DNA from: Paraburkholderia sp. SG-MS1
GTDB lineage: Bacteria; Pseudomonadota; Gammaproteobacteria; Burkholderiales; Burkholderiaceae
Direction of reading: 5' to 3'
NCBI RefSeq assembly: GCF_012275575.1
Contig: NZ_NPIH01000217.1
Location: forward strand, 1 to 48,525
DNA: 48,525 bases
This document shows positions 27,161-37,387 of the stretch, one piece after another. Numbering within the stretch: the first letter of the stretch is position 1; every line of letters starts with the position of its first letter. Both the position numbers and the translations under genes were made by a program. A model generated the notes under the pieces. That model was not told the origin of the DNA and did not search any database. It worked only from the letters and a program-made list of their open reading frames with translations.

Positions 27161-27445
27161 AGCGTCCGTCTAACCAAGGGGCACGAAGAAAGGCGCGCGC
27201 ATGAAGCGCTGCCGAGGATGATGCAACGATGCTGTTAGAGCGATGCCACGCGCCCGGGTTCGTCCACGGCTGCCGGCGAAGCCCCGGCGAGCCGTCAAAC
27301 AGCGCAGGCCCAGTTTGTCGAAGTTTCGCCGCCACCCGCGATCGACCCGACGCGCGGCGCAGTTAATCAGTATAGCGGCGTTGCGTGACAGGCGGCGTCG
27401 GTTTGGCATTGCCGCGCACGAGTTGGGGCCGCGGTGTTCGCGGGT

Positions 27446-29038
27446 TCACATGTCCGTAGGCGGATAGAACAGACGGTTGAGCAGCGTGCGCACCATCGGC
27501 GCGAGTTCGCCCGCCGTCAGGCCAGCCGGCCCGTGCCCTTGCGCGCTGAGCGTGTCGGCGGCGAGGCCGTGCAGGTAGACGCCCGCCAGCGCCGCTTCGT
27601 AGCGCGGCAGATGCTGCGCGAGCAGCGCGCCGATGATGCCGCCGAGCACGTCGCCGGTGCCGCCCGTCGCGAGCGCGGCGTTGCCGGTCGGATTGATCGC
27701 GAGGCGGCCATCCGGTGCGGCAATGATCGTGCCGGTGCCTTTCAGCACCACGACGCTAGCAAAGCGCGCGGCCAGCGCGCGCGCAGCGCCGAGCCGGTCG
27801 CGTTGCACACCTGGCGCATCGGTGCCGAGCAGGCGCGCCGCTTCCAGCGGATGCGGCGTGAGGATGCATGGGTCGCCCTGCACGCCGCGCGCGGTCACTT
27901 CGGCGGCGAGCGCAGGGTCTTTCGCGGTCAGGTTCAGCGCGTCCGCATCGAACAGCTTCGGTACGTCGAGCTGCAGCACGTCGTGCATCACTTGCGTCGC
28001 GCGCTCGCGATGCCCCATGCCGCAGCCGACGGCGAGCGCGTCCATCTTGTCGAGCGGCAGCTCGTCGAGCGCATGCAGCATCAGTTCGGGATGCGTCGGA
28101 TCGTAGGGCGGAGCGCCTGTGCCGAGCAGCGCGACGTGCACCTTGCCCGCGCCGCTGTAGAGCGCGGCGCGCGCCGCGAGGATCGGTGCCCCGCACATGC
28201 CGGTGTCGCCGCCGATCACCGCGAGGCTGCCAAAGGTGCCCTTGTTGGTGGCGAAATCGCGCGGCGGCAGGAACGCGCCGAACAGCTCGGGCGCGTTCAG
28301 TTGCACGGCCGTGCGCTGGCCGCTGTCGACGCCGATCGGCGCCACTGTCACGGCGCCGGCAAGATCGCGGCCTTGCGCGGTGAACAGGCCCGGCTTCGCG
28401 GCGATGAAGGTAATCGTGTGGGTGGCGTGGACGGCGGTGCTGTCCCTGCCATCGCCGACGACCGTGCCGGTGTCGCTGTCGAGTCCGCTGGGGATGTCGA
28501 GCGCGAGCACGCCGCCTTTCCTCGGCCGGGCCGTCGCGCGTTGCGACAACTGCCGCGCGACGCTCGCGAACACTCCGTCGAGTGGCCGCGTGAGGCCGAT
28601 GCCGAACATGCCGTCCACGAGCCAGCGATAGCCGTTGAGCGAAGCGGGCGGCGCCGGCGCGATCGGCACACCCGCGGCGCGAGCCGTGTCGAGCGCCCAG
28701 CGGGCGTCTTCCGGCTTCACTTCGACCGGCATGCATACCTCGACCGCGATGCCGGCCTCGTGCAGCGCGGCCGCGAGAACCAGCGTGTCGCCGCCGTTGT
28801 TGCCAGGGCCCGCGATCAGCCATACGCGCTGCTTCGATTTTTCGATCGACGTGTCACGGGTGATCTGCTCGTGCAGGAAGCTCGCGGCCGACTGGCCGGC
28901 GCGCGCCATCAGCGTGTGCGGCGGCAGGCCCGCCGCGGCCTGCGCTTCGGCGATCCGCAGATCGGTCAGCGTCAGCAGGGGCAGCGCGCGCTGGTGCGGG
29001 GTGAGGAGCGGCGGCGGCGTGTTTTCGGCGTCTGTCAT
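27446..29038 (-). CDS. nnr: Bifunctional NAD(P)H-hydrate epimerase / ADP-dependent NAD(P)H-hydrate dehydratase
   Basis: Nnr repairs damaged NADHX and NADPHX. The epimerase half (residues about 1-235) shows LMARAGQSAASFL and the Rossmann GPGNNGGDTLVLA, with DIPSGLDSDTG. The ribokinase-like dehydratase half (about 245-525) shows KGTFGSLAVIGGD, LDADALNL-type FDADALNLTAKD and the substrate loop TGGTGDVLGGIIGALLAQ. The 530-residue fusion is the usual proteobacterial form. The ATG at 29038 opens MTDAENTPPP. The frame continues upstream but reads into non-coding DNA. It is on the same strand as the DadA-like gene, separated by a long inverted repeat. Confidence 0.94.
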   Translation of the reverse strand: MTDAENTPPPLLTPHQRALPLLTLTDLRIAEAQAAAGLPPHTLMARAGQSAASFLHEQITRDTSIEKSKQRVWLIAGPGNNGGDTLVLAAALHEAGIAVEVCMPVEVKPEDARWALDTARAAGVPIAPAPPASLNGYRWLVDGMFGIGLTRPLDGVFASVARQLSQRATARPRKGGVLALDIPSGLDSDTGTVVGDGRDSTAVHATHTITFIAAKPGLFTAQGRDLAGAVTVAPIGVDSGQRTAVQLNAPELFGAFLPPRDFATNKGTFGSLAVIGGDTGMCGAPILAARAALYSGAGKVHVALLGTGAPPYDPTHPELMLHALDELPLDKMDALAVGCGMGHRERATQVMHDVLQLDVPKLFDADALNLTAKDPALAAEVTARGVQGDPCILTPHPLEAARLLGTDAPGVQRDRLGAARALAARFASVVVLKGTGTIIAAPDGRLAINPTGNAALATGGTGDVLGGIIGALLAQHLPRYEAALAGVYLHGLAADTLSAQGHGPAGLTAGELAPMVRTLLNRLFYPPTDM

Positions 29039-29127
29039 GGCGAGCCCCGGCGGTGCTTGCGCCGCCAGGCGGGAAAACTTGGGAATCGCTATGTTAGTGC
29101 CGATACGCGCGCCGCGCGCGGCTCTGC

Positions 29128-29169
29128 CTGCAATAAGCGGCCCGCTCGCGAGTGGGCCGCTTATTGCAG
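29128..29169. repeat. Long inverted repeat after the DadA-like gene
   Basis: CTGCAATAAGCGGCCCGCT pairs with AGTGGGCCGCTTATTGCAG around CGCG; 18 of 19 positions can pair if the G-T wobble is counted. It begins 15 nt after the stop of the minus-strand DadA-like gene. No T tract follows, so it may be a processing or stability hairpin or a T-poor terminator. Confidence 0.7.
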
Positions 29170-29184
29170 ACCGAGGGAAGGGAT

Positions 29185-30483
29185 TTATTGGAAGCGGTCG
29201 GCGCGCAGCGCGGCAAGGGTGTCGGCGGGCAGCTCCGGCGTCTGACCCGACAGCAGGTCGGCGACCAGTTTGCCCGCTCCGCACGCAAGTCCCCAGCCCG
29301 ACGGACCGTGGCCGACATTGAGGAACAGACGCGGGTGCAGCGCGTTGCCGATCACCGGCAAGCCATCCGGTGAAAGGAGCTTGACGCCTTCCCAGGGCAG
29401 CGCCGCCGAAATGCGCGCGGCGCCGGGAATCCAGTCGTGGGTCGCCTGGCCGAGCAGCGCCAGCGCTTCCGTGGTCACGGCTTCGCCGAGCGGCTTGTCG
29501 ATCTGTCCGGCGCCTTGCAGCACCGCACCCCCGGCGATGCGCAGCCGGTGGTTCATGCGGCTGATGCCGATCCGCTTGACCGCATCGACGATCGCCACAT
29601 GCGGCGCGCATTCCTCGTGCGCGATCGGTGCCACCAGCGTGTGCAGCCGCAGCGGATGCAATGGCAGCCGCAGCCCGAGGCGCTCGAGCAGCGCGAGGCT
29701 GCCGTAACCGGCGGCCACTACGACCGCGTCGGCATGAATCACATCGACTTCGCGCGAACGCGCAGCCACACCCGCACGCGGCGCCAGTTCCACCGCGGCG
29801 CGCTGGCCGTCGAGGCGGATCGCCGAGACTTCGCAGCCGTGCATGAACTGCACGCCGCCTTGCGCGTCGAGGGTCTGCTTGAGGAGCTTGGTGAACAGCG
29901 GGCTGTTGGCGGTGCGCTCCTGATCGAACAGCACGCCGCCGGCGAATTCAGGTTCCGTGCGCACCGAATGCTCGTAGGCGGCGCATTCGTCCGGCGTCAG
30001 CACGTGGTGCGGCACCTCGTACTGGCGCAGCAGCTCGAGCGCGGGCTGGCTCTGCTGCCATTCGTGCTCGCTGCGCACCAGATAAAGCAGACCGCTCGCC
30101 TGTTCGAATTCGAGCCCGAAGCGCGCTTCGACGTCCGCAAGCGCGTCGCGCGACGCTTCGATCAACGGCCGCAGCCGCCCAAACTGACGGGCGAACGCCT
30201 CCGGCTCCTGCAGTGCGCCGAGCTGCCTGACGAACTGACGCGCCGCGCCGTTGAAGCCGATCTTGTTGATGACGCCGTTTTTCGCATTCTGACGGCTCGC
30301 GAGAAAAGTCGGGCCGAACCAGACGTCGAGCGGGGTCGGCAGAACGGTGCCGCCTTGCCCATAGGTTGCGCCCTGCGCGACCGTGGCGTGGCGCTCGACG
30401 ACACACACGCGGTGGCCGGCCGCGCGCAGATGATAAGCGGTGGCGACGCCCGCTATCCCGCCGCCAATGACGATGACATCCAT
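29185..30483 (-). CDS. FAD-dependent D-amino acid dehydrogenase (DadA-like)
   Basis: This is a membrane-associated flavoprotein of the DAO family, oxidising an amino acid and passing electrons to the respiratory chain. The 432-residue protein has an N-terminal FAD dinucleotide fold ([17 protein letters not shown], then [13 protein letters not shown]), the DadA-like [14 protein letters not shown] segment, and the C-terminal FAD-contact region [10 protein letters not shown] plus [20 protein letters not shown]. It closely resembles DadA in layout. Alanine racemase is not adjacent, so the substrate is uncertain. The ATG at 30483 lacks a strong ribosome site. It is divergent from purL. Confidence 0.87.
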   Translation of the reverse strand: MDVIVIGGGIAGVATAYHLRAAGHRVCVVERHATVAQGATYGQGGTVLPTPLDVWFGPTFLASRQNAKNGVINKIGFNGAARQFVRQLGALQEPEAFARQFGRLRPLIEASRDALADVEARFGLEFEQASGLLYLVRSEHEWQQSQPALELLRQYEVPHHVLTPDECAAYEHSVRTEPEFAGGVLFDQERTANSPLFTKLLKQTLDAQGGVQFMHGCEVSAIRLDGQRAAVELAPRAGVAARSREVDVIHADAVVVAAGYGSLALLERLGLRLPLHPLRLHTLVAPIAHEECAPHVAIVDAVKRIGISRMNHRLRIAGGAVLQGAGQIDKPLGEAVTTEALALLGQATHDWIPGAARISAALPWEGVKLLSPDGLPVIGNALHPRLFLNVGHGPSGWGLACGAGKLVADLLSGQTPELPADTLAALRADRFQ

Positions 30484-30694
30484 GTTTTGATTCGAATTGC
30501 CGAAGGGGACGCCGAGGCGGCGCATTCCCGTTGAGCGTGGCATGCGGCGCGGCCCGGCATGGCTCGGGCGGCTCGCGCCGATCTGGTGAAAGGGCGAATG
30601 ATAGCAGTCAAAGCGCCGCTGCGGCCACGCGCAGCGCATCCCGCGCGCGGACCGAAAGCGCACCGCGAGGCCCGCTGGAAGCCCGCTCCCGGGG

Positions 30695-30700
30695 TATAAT
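30695..30700 (+). promoter_or_regulatory. Candidate -10 of the purL promoter
   Basis: A perfect TATAAT sits in the GC-rich divergent region, 76 bp upstream of the purL ATG. No TTGACA-like -35 is evident at 16-18 bp. I see no PurR-like operator. Confidence 0.5.
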
Positions 30701-30776
30701 CCTGGACTTCCTTTCCGCCTCACGTCGCCTGCATGCGCGGCTTCTCGGCATCATTGAGCGACGCAACGTCAAGTCC

Positions 30777-33700
30777 ATGGCCCACTTCTCGTGTTTCCCC
30801 GGCGCTTCGGCCCTTTCCGATTTCCGTCAAACCCGACTGCTCGAAACGCTCACGCGCATCGACCCGAATATCACCGGCGTGCGCGGGCAATATCTGCATT
30901 TCGTCAATGCCCAGACCCCGCTGTCCGCTGAAGACAGCGCGAAGGTCGAGGCGCTGATGCACTACGGCGATCCGCTTGAAGAAAGCAAGGAGCGCGGCGC
31001 CGTGGAAACCTTCCTCGTGGTGCCGCGTTTCGGCACGGTGTCGCCGTGGGCCAGCAAGGCCACCGACATCGCCCACCTGTGCGGCCTCACGCAGGTGCGC
31101 CGCATCGAGCGCGGCGTCGAGTACACGGTCGCGCTGAAAACCGGCCTGCTGGGCGGCAAGAAAGCGCTTTCCGACGAAGCCCGTGCGGCCGTCGCCGCGG
31201 CGCTGCACGACCGCATGACCGAGAGCGTGTCGCCCTCGCGCGACCACGCGTTGCACCTGTTCGACGAGCTGCCGGCCAAGCCGCTGCAAACCGTCGACGT
31301 GCTCGGCCACGGTCGCGGCGCGCTGGAAGCGGCGAACACGGAACTGGGTCTCGCGCTCGCCGACGACGAAATCGATTATCTCGTCGACGCGTTCACGAAG
31401 CTCGGCCGCAATCCGACCGACGTCGAACTGATGATGTTCGCGCAGGCCAACAGCGAACACTGTCGCCACAAGATTTTTAACGCGGACTGGACCATCGACG
31501 GCGAGAAGCAGGACATCTCGCTGTTCAACATGATCCGCAACACCGAAAAGCTGAACCCGCAGGGCACGATCGTCGCGTATTCGGACAACTCGGCGATCAT
31601 GGCAGGCGGCATGGCCGAGCGCTGGTTCCCGCGCACGCCGGCCGACCTCGGCGCGAACGAATTGCCGGAGCACTACCGCCGCAGCGTCGAACTTACGCAC
31701 ACGCTGATGAAGGTGGAGACGCACAACCACCCGACCGCGATCTCGCCGTTCCCGGGCGCCGCGACCGGCGCGGGCGGCGAAATCCGCGACGAAGGCGCGA
31801 CCGGCCGCGGCGCGCGTCCGAAGGCGGGTCTGGCCGGCTTCACGGTGTCGAACCTCGCTTTGCCGGACGGCGTCGAGGCTTGGGAAAACGCACGCGACGC
31901 CGCGCAGCCGCTCGCGCACCGCAATCCGGACGACCAGCACGAAGCGTATGGCCGCCCCGATCGCATCGCGTCGCCATTGCAGATCATGATCGACGGCCCG
32001 CTCGGCGGTGCCGCGTTCAACAACGAATTCGGCCGGCCGAACCTCGGCGGTTATTTCCGCGCGTATGAACAGAACGTCGCGGGTCTGGTGCGCGGCTATC
32101 ACAAGCCCATCATGATCGCCGGCGGCATCGGCAATATCTCGGACCAGCACACGCACAAGCACGATCTGCCGGAAGGGTCGCTGCTGATCCAGATCGGCGG
32201 CCCGGGCATGCGCATCGGCATGGGCGGCGGTGCCGCCAGCTCGATGGCGACCGGTACCAACACCGCTGAACTCGACTTCGATTCCGTGCAGCGCGGCAAC
32301 CCGGAAATCGAACGACGTGCGCAGGAAGTGATTAACGCGTGCTGGCAGCTGGGCGACAAAAACCCGATTCTGAGCATTCACGACGTCGGCGCGGGCGGCT
32401 TGTCGAACGCGTTTCCGGAAGTGGTGGACGGCGCGGGCAAGGGCGCGCTGTTCGAGCTGCGCAAAATCCAGCTGGAAGAAAGCGGTTTGTCGCCGCGCGA
32501 AATCTGGTCGAACGAAGCGCAAGAACGTTACGTGCTGGCGATCGCGCCAGCCGATCTGCCAGCCTTCGAAGCAATGTGCCAGCGCGAGCGCTGCCCGTTC
32601 GCGGTGATCGGCACGGCCACCGCCGAGCGTCAGCTAAAGCTGATCGACTCCGAACTGAACGACGCCGCGCATCAGCCGGTCGACATGCCGATGGAAGTGC
32701 TGCTCGGCAAGGCGCCGCGCATGCATCGCGACGTCAGGCGCGTCGAGCAGAAGCTCGAACCGGTCGATGTCACCGGTATCGCGTTGCCGGACGTGGCGGC
32801 GAGCGTGCTGCGTCATCCGACGGTCGCGAGCAAGTCGTTCCTGATCACGATCGGCGACCGCTCGGTGGGCGGCACCACCGCGCGCGACCAGATGGTCGGC
32901 CCGTGGCAGGTGCCGGTGGCCGACGTCGCGATCACGACGATGGACTACGCGGGCTTTAGCGGCGAAGCGATGACCATGGCCGAGCGCACGCCGCTCGCCG
33001 TTATCGACGCGCCGGCGTCGGGCCGCATGGCGGTCGGCGAGGCGATCACCAACATCGTGGCGGCGCCGATCGCCTCGCTCGACAAGCTGAAGTTGTCGGC
33101 GAACTGGATGGCCGCGTGCGGCGCGCCGGGCGAAGACGCGGCGCTCTACGACACGGTCAAGGCGATCGGCATGGAACTGTGCCCGGCGCTCGGCATCAGC
33201 ATTCCGGTCGGCAAGGATTCGCTGTCGATGCGCACGAAGTGGGAAGACCGCGGCGTCGCGAAGGAAGTGGTCGCGCCGGTCTCGCTGATCATCTCGGCGT
33301 TCGCACCGGTCGCAGACGTGCGCAAGCACCTCACGCCGCAACTGCGCCGCATCAGTGACGCAGGCGACTCCGTGCTGATCGCGATCGACCTCGGCCGCGG
33401 CAAGCATCGTCTGGGCGGCAGCATTCTCGCGCAAGTGACGCAGCAGGTCGGCGACACGGTGCCGGACGTTGACGATCCGGAAGACCTGAAGCGCTTCTTC
33501 AACGCGATCCAGGCGCTGAACAGCGACGGCAAACTGCTCGCTTACCACGACCGTTCGGACGGCGGCCTGTGGGCGACGGTCTGCGAAATGGCATTTGCGG
33601 GTCACGTCGGCGTGTCGCTGAATGTCGACATGCTCGTGCTCGACCCGCACCACGAATCCGACTACGGCGACGCGAAGGACTGGGCGAAGCAAACCAGCGG

Positions 33701-34859
33701 CCGTCGTGAAGACCGCACGATTCGCGCGCTCTTCAACGAAGAACTCGGTGGCGTGATTCAGGTGCGCACGGCGGACCGCGACGCGGTGCTCGGCGCGTTG
33801 CGCGAGCACGGCCTGTCGGCGTGCTCGCATGTGATCGGCAAGGTGAACGAGCGCGACGCGATCGAAATCTACCGCGACGCGAAGAAGATCTACGAAGCAC
33901 CGCGCACCGAGCTGCATCGCACGTGGAGCGAAGTGAGCTGGCGCATCGCGCGTCTGCGTGACAACCCGGCTTGCGCCGATGCCGAATACGACGCGCTGCT
34001 CGACGCCGCCGATCCGGGCATCACGCCGGTGCTGAGCTTCGATCCGGCTGAAGATGTGGCCGCGCCTTTCGTCGGCAAGCGTGCGCGTCCGCGTATCGCG
34101 ATCCTGCGCGAGCAGGGCGTCAACTCGCACCTCGAAACGGCCTATGCGTTCGACCGCGCCGGTTTCGACGCGCACGACGTGCACATGAGCGATCTGCTCG
34201 CGGGCCGCGCGAACCTCGCGGACTTCGCGGGGGCGGTCGCGTGCGGCGGCTTCTCGTACGGCGATACGCTCGGCGCCGGCGAAGGCTGGGCGAAGGCGAT
34301 CCGCTTCAACGCGCAACTGGCTGACATGTTCGCCGCATTCTTCGGCCGTGAAAACACGTTCGCGCTCGGCATCTGCAACGGCTGCCAGATGATGAGCAGC
34401 CTCGCGTCGATGATCCCCGGTGCCCAAGCGTGGCCGAAGTTCACGCGCAACAAGTCGGAAAAATTCGAAGCGCGCTTCTCGCTAGTCGAAGTGCAGGCTT
34501 CGCCGTCGATCTTCTTCGCGGGCATGGAAGGCTCGCGCATTCCGGTCGCGGTCGCGCACGGCGAAGGTTATGCGGACTTCTCGCAGCAGGGCGATGCGTC
34601 GAAGGTGGCGGTGGCGATGCGCTACGTCGATCACCGGGGTCAGCCGACCGAGCAGTATCCGTTCAATCCGAACGGTTCGCCGGACGGCATCACGTCGGTC
34701 ACGACGGCAGATGGCCGCTTCACCGTGCTGATGCCGCACACTGAACGCGTGCATCGTGCAGTGCAAATGAGCTGGCATCCGGAAGGCTGGGGCGAGAATG
34801 GCACGGACGCGAGCCCATGGCTGCGCGTGTTCCAGAACGCGCGTCGCTGGCTGGGATGA
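30777..34859 (+). CDS. purL: Phosphoribosylformylglycinamidine synthase (single-chain PurL)
   Basis: This enzyme converts FGAR, glutamine and ATP to FGAM, step 4 of purine synthesis. The 1360-residue single chain is the large proteobacterial type. It has an N-terminal PurS-like region, two AIRS-like synthase halves ([20 protein letters not shown] near residue 315, and [10 protein letters not shown]), and a C-terminal glutaminase with nucleophile Cys1200 (GICNGCQMM) and the WHPEGW His-Glu pair. The ATG at 30777 opens [17 protein letters not shown], the expected N-terminus; an in-frame extension to 30531 is not protein-like. No weakening of active-site motifs is seen. Confidence 0.97.
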   Translation: MAHFSCFPGASALSDFRQTRLLETLTRIDPNITGVRGQYLHFVNAQTPLSAEDSAKVEALMHYGDPLEESKERGAVETFLVVPRFGTVSPWASKATDIAHLCGLTQVRRIERGVEYTVALKTGLLGGKKALSDEARAAVAAALHDRMTESVSPSRDHALHLFDELPAKPLQTVDVLGHGRGALEAANTELGLALADDEIDYLVDAFTKLGRNPTDVELMMFAQANSEHCRHKIFNADWTIDGEKQDISLFNMIRNTEKLNPQGTIVAYSDNSAIMAGGMAERWFPRTPADLGANELPEHYRRSVELTHTLMKVETHNHPTAISPFPGAATGAGGEIRDEGATGRGARPKAGLAGFTVSNLALPDGVEAWENARDAAQPLAHRNPDDQHEAYGRPDRIASPLQIMIDGPLGGAAFNNEFGRPNLGGYFRAYEQNVAGLVRGYHKPIMIAGGIGNISDQHTHKHDLPEGSLLIQIGGPGMRIGMGGGAASSMATGTNTAELDFDSVQRGNPEIERRAQEVINACWQLGDKNPILSIHDVGAGGLSNAFPEVVDGAGKGALFELRKIQLEESGLSPREIWSNEAQERYVLAIAPADLPAFEAMCQRERCPFAVIGTATAERQLKLIDSELNDAAHQPVDMPMEVLLGKAPRMHRDVRRVEQKLEPVDVTGIALPDVAASVLRHPTVASKSFLITIGDRSVGGTTARDQMVGPWQVPVADVAITTMDYAGFSGEAMTMAERTPLAVIDAPASGRMAVGEAITNIVAAPIASLDKLKLSANWMAACGAPGEDAALYDTVKAIGMELCPALGISIPVGKDSLSMRTKWEDRGVAKEVVAPVSLIISAFAPVADVRKHLTPQLRRISDAGDSVLIAIDLGRGKHRLGGSILAQVTQQVGDTVPDVDDPEDLKRFFNAIQALNSDGKLLAYHDRSDGGLWATVCEMAFAGHVGVSLNVDMLVLDPHHESDYGDAKDWAKQTSGRREDRTIRALFNEELGGVIQVRTADRDAVLGALREHGLSACSHVIGKVNERDAIEIYRDAKKIYEAPRTELHRTWSEVSWRIARLRDNPACADAEYDALLDAADPGITPVLSFDPAEDVAAPFVGKRARPRIAILREQGVNSHLETAYAFDRAGFDAHDVHMSDLLAGRANLADFAGAVACGGFSYGDTLGAGEGWAKAIRFNAQLADMFAAFFGRENTFALGICNGCQMMSSLASMIPGAQAWPKFTRNKSEKFEARFSLVEVQASPSIFFAGMEGSRIPVAVAHGEGYADFSQQGDASKVAVAMRYVDHRGQPTEQYPFNPNGSPDGITSVTTADGRFTVLMPHTERVHRAVQMSWHPEGWGENGTDASPWLRVFQNARRWLG

Positions 34860-34921
34860 TCGGGGGCAGGGCTGCCGCTTCGGGCGGCGGCCTTGTAGTG
34901 GTCTTGGCTCCGCAGCAAACG

Positions 34922-34946
34922 AAAAAGCCGCCCTCGGGCGGCTTTT
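34922..34946. terminator. Bidirectional terminator after purL
   Basis: AAAAGCCGCC pairs with GGCGGCTTTT around CTCG, with A and T flanks. It separates convergent purL (+) and the parvulin gene (-). Confidence 0.9.
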
Positions 34947-34991
34947 CTGCTTTCAAACTTCAAACGAAGAAGCGGTCGGTCAACAACCCGC

Positions 34992-35771
34992 TTACTGAAT
35001 CTTCGCGTTCTTGCGCAGACCTTCTTCGAACGCTTGCAGCTTTTCCTGCTGGATCTGCTGGACGATCTGCGCACGCACCTGCTCCAGCGGCGGCGGCGTG
35101 ACAGCGCGCACGTCGTCGACACGGATGATGTGCCAGCCGAATTGCGTGCGCACCGGCGTGTCGGTCATCTGGCCTTTCTGCAAATGCGTGGCCGCTGCCG
35201 CGAATTCGGGCACGTAGGCCTTCGGATCCGACCAGTCCAGGTCGCCGCCGTTCTTGCCCGATCCCGGGTCCTTCGAGTATTGCTTCGCGAGTTCTTCGAA
35301 GCTCGCGCCGGCCTTGATCTTCGCGATCAGGTCCTTCGCCTGCTGCTCGTTGTCGACGAGGATGTGGTGCAGGTGATATTCCTTGCCGCCCGCATCCTTG
35401 ATCAGCGCGTTATAGCGCGCGGTGACTTCGGCGTCGGTCGGCTGGTTGTTCTTCACGAAGTCTTCGATCAGCGCGCGCAGCACGACAGTCTGTTGCGCGA
35501 CGGCGATTTGCGCCTTGATGTCCGGACGATTCGGCAGGCCGCGGCGCAGCGCTTCCTGCATCAGGATTTCGCGGTTCACCAGTTCTTCACGCACGGCCAT
35601 TTGCAGCTGCGGCGTGTTTTGCTGGCCTTGATGAACCAGTTGGTCGATCAGCGCATCGGCGCGCGCTTTCGGAATCGGCGTGCCGTTGACGACGGCGATG
35701 TTCTGTGCAAATGCAGGTGCGGCTGCACATGCAGCCAGCAATACCCAAAGGCGGGTTTTCTTCAAGGTCAT
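34992..35771 (-). CDS. Exported parvulin-type peptidyl-prolyl isomerase
   Basis: This periplasmic folding factor accelerates prolyl isomerisation in envelope proteins. The 259-residue protein has a signal peptide (MTLKKTRLWVLLAACAAAPA, cleavage after AFA), an N-terminal helical chaperone segment (VVNGTPIPKARADALIDQLV) and a central parvulin domain (about 130-225) with LHHILVDNEQQA, GGDLDWSDP and FGWHIIRVDDV. The C-terminus is helical. It is smaller than SurA (single parvulin domain) and resembles PrsA/Cbf2-type proteins. It is last in the yciB-bolA-parvulin run, 9 bp after bolA. Confidence 0.92.
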   Translation of the reverse strand: MTLKKTRLWVLLAACAAAPAFAQNIAVVNGTPIPKARADALIDQLVHQGQQNTPQLQMAVREELVNREILMQEALRRGLPNRPDIKAQIAVAQQTVVLRALIEDFVKNNQPTDAEVTARYNALIKDAGGKEYHLHHILVDNEQQAKDLIAKIKAGASFEELAKQYSKDPGSGKNGGDLDWSDPKAYVPEFAAAATHLQKGQMTDTPVRTQFGWHIIRVDDVRAVTPPPLEQVRAQIVQQIQQEKLQAFEEGLRKNAKIQ

Positions 35772-35780
35772 CGGAAGTTC

Positions 35781-36095
35781 CTAGCGGGGCAACAAAGCAA
35801 ATTCTTCGGGCGTATACGCCGTGATGGCAAGGGCATGAATGCCGCGCTGCATGGCATCGGCCAGCGCATCATACACCATGCGATGCCGCGCCACGCGGGC
35901 CTTGCCGGCAAATGCGGCGGCCACGATCGTGACACTGAAATGACCGCCGGCGGAGGCGCCGGCGTGGCCTGCGTGCTGCGCGCTGTCGTCGGTGATGCGG
36001 ATCAATTCGACCGGCGCGAGCGCGGCTGTGAGGCGCGCTTCGATCAGCGCGGCGCGCTCGGCGGTGGTGGCGTGCATGAACACATCGCTCGTCAT
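35781..36095 (-). CDS. bolA: BolA family protein
   Basis: BolA proteins bind monothiol glutaredoxin and iron-sulfur clusters and influence morphology and iron homeostasis. The 104-residue protein has the class II KH-like fold with the HFSVTIVAAAFAGKARVARH core (residues about 52-71), then HRMVYDALADAM and IHALAITAYTPEEF at the end. The invariant cluster-related His in RHRMVY is present. The ATG at 36095 lies 1 nt past the yciB stop, so translation is probably coupled. It could be a BolA or an IbaG paralogue; BolA is favoured by the long loop before HFSV. Confidence 0.9.
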   Translation of the reverse strand: MTSDVFMHATTAERAALIEARLTAALAPVELIRITDDSAQHAGHAGASAGGHFSVTIVAAAFAGKARVARHRMVYDALADAMQRGIHALAITAYTPEEFALLPR

Positions 36096-36096
36096 G

Positions 36097-36627
36097 TCAT
36101 TCTTCCTTCATGTACTTCGACAGCCACAGACTCTGTCCGACGATGAACACCAGCAGGCAGCCGGTGGCGCCGAACAGCTTGAAATTGACCCATTGATCGG
36201 TCGTGTAGTGATACGCGACGAACAGGTTGACGAGTCCGAGCAGCACGAAAAACACCGCCCAGATGAGGTTCAGCTTGCCCCAGATCGCGTGCGGCAGCGT
36301 GATCTGCTTGCCCATCATCGCTTCGATGAGGTTCTTGTTGAAGCCCAGTTGCGAGACGATCAGCGCGACGGAAAACGCCCAGTACAGCACGGTCGGCTTC
36401 CACTTGATGAAGGTGTCGTTGTGCAGCACGAGCGTGGCGCCGCCGAATACGGTGACGACGCCGAGGCTCACCCACAGCATCGGGTCGACCTTGCGGTGGC
36501 GGAAGGCCACCCACGCGATCTGCACCAGCGTGGCAACGATCGCCACTGCCGTCGCCGTGAAAATGCCCCAGATCTTGAAGGCGACGAAGAACAGGATGAT
36601 CGGGAACAGATCGAACAGGAATTTCAT
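36097..36627 (-). CDS. yciB: Inner-membrane septation/envelope protein YciB (septation protein A)
   Basis: YciB is a polytopic inner-membrane protein affecting cell-envelope synthesis and septation. The 176-residue protein begins with the family N-terminus [20 protein letters not shown] and has about five membrane helices. Conserved polar spots are [25 protein letters not shown] and [14 protein letters not shown]. Length matches E. coli YciB (179). I chose the ATG at 36627; the longer open frame upstream is not protein-like. It is followed immediately by bolA and a parvulin gene on the same strand. Confidence 0.94.
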   Translation of the reverse strand: MKFLFDLFPIILFFVAFKIWGIFTATAVAIVATLVQIAWVAFRHRKVDPMLWVSLGVVTVFGGATLVLHNDTFIKWKPTVLYWAFSVALIVSQLGFNKNLIEAMMGKQITLPHAIWGKLNLIWAVFFVLLGLVNLFVAYHYTTDQWVNFKLFGATGCLLVFIVGQSLWLSKYMKEE

Positions 36628-36746
36628 TATCTGGTCGGCAATACCGAGAGAGTGAGTCGATGGTGAGGGCGCGGCGAAGCGCCCGATGGTGGGTAAGCGG
36701 CCGGAAAGCCGCCACGCCAACCTGCCATGGGCATCATGGCAAGCGG

Positions 36747-36779
36747 GCTAACGGGACGGCTTCTGCCCAGCCCGTTAGC
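36747..36779. repeat. Inverted repeat between msrB and yciB
   Basis: GCTAACGGG (36747-36755) pairs with CCCGTTAGC (36771-36779) across a 15-nt loop. No T tract follows on either strand. It may be a weak attenuator between msrB and yciB. Confidence 0.45.
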
Positions 36780-36891
36780 AGCAGACCCGCAGCGCCAAGG
36801 GAGGCCGACGCCGCTCAACGGCCTCGCCCAGCCGGCTCGAATCGTGCCGGCCACGCCGGCCGGCAACGCACCAGACTCCGCGCCGCCGCGC

Positions 36892-37314
36892 TTACTTGGG
36901 CTCGAATTGTAACGCAGCCGAATTGATGCAGTAGCGCAAGCCCGTCGGCGCGGGGCCGTCTTCGAACACATGGCCCAGATGCGCGCCGCAGTTCTTGCAT
37001 TGCACCTCGATGCGCAGCATGCCGTGCGAGCGGTCGGTCTTCTCGGCGATCACCTCGCCGTTGATCGGCTTGAAATAGCTCGGCCAGCCGCAGCCGGCGT
37101 CGAACTTGGTGTCCGATTCGAACAGCGGCGTGCCGCAGCACACGCAATCGTAGATGCCGCGGTCCCAGTGATCGTGATAGCGGCCCGTGAAGGGACGCTC
37201 GGTGGCCGCGTGGCGCGTCACCTGATATTCGATATCGGAGAGCTGCTGGCGCCACTCTGCGTCGTCTTTCTGCACGGCGGGGACGTCGGTGTTGAGGTCG
37301 TCGGGCTGGTTCAT
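36892..37314 (-). CDS. msrB: Peptide-methionine (R)-S-oxide reductase MsrB
   Basis: MsrB repairs methionine-R-sulfoxide in proteins, using thioredoxin. The 140-residue protein has the structural zinc site from two CxxC pairs (CVCCGTPLF and CKNCGAHLG), the [11 protein letters not shown] loop and the catalytic Cys in [12 protein letters not shown]. Length and order are typical of the single-domain enzyme. No signal peptide is seen, so it is cytoplasmic. It lies 73 bp downstream of selO on the same strand, an interesting redox pairing. Confidence 0.96.
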   Translation of the reverse strand: MNQPDDLNTDVPAVQKDDAEWRQQLSDIEYQVTRHAATERPFTGRYHDHWDRGIYDCVCCGTPLFESDTKFDAGCGWPSYFKPINGEVIAEKTDRSHGMLRIEVQCKNCGAHLGHVFEDGPAPTGLRYCINSAALQFEPK

Positions 37315-37387
37315 GGTCGGGTTCCTGTCTCGGGCTTGTTTTAGCGATGCACGGTGAAGGCGAACGGGTTGGGTCCGGTCTGGCGCG

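Noticed and set aside
27434..29245. Plus-strand 603-codon open frame opposite nnr
   Set aside because: nnr shows both complete enzyme domains on the minus strand. The plus frame has no recognisable motif.
30531..30776. In-frame upstream extension of purL
   Set aside because: It is Arg/Ser-rich without conservation-like features and would span the TATAAT at 30695. MAHFSCFPG is the expected N-terminus.
32634..34427. Long minus-strand open frame inside purL
   Set aside because: It is antisense to an intact purL; composition is typical of a shadow frame.
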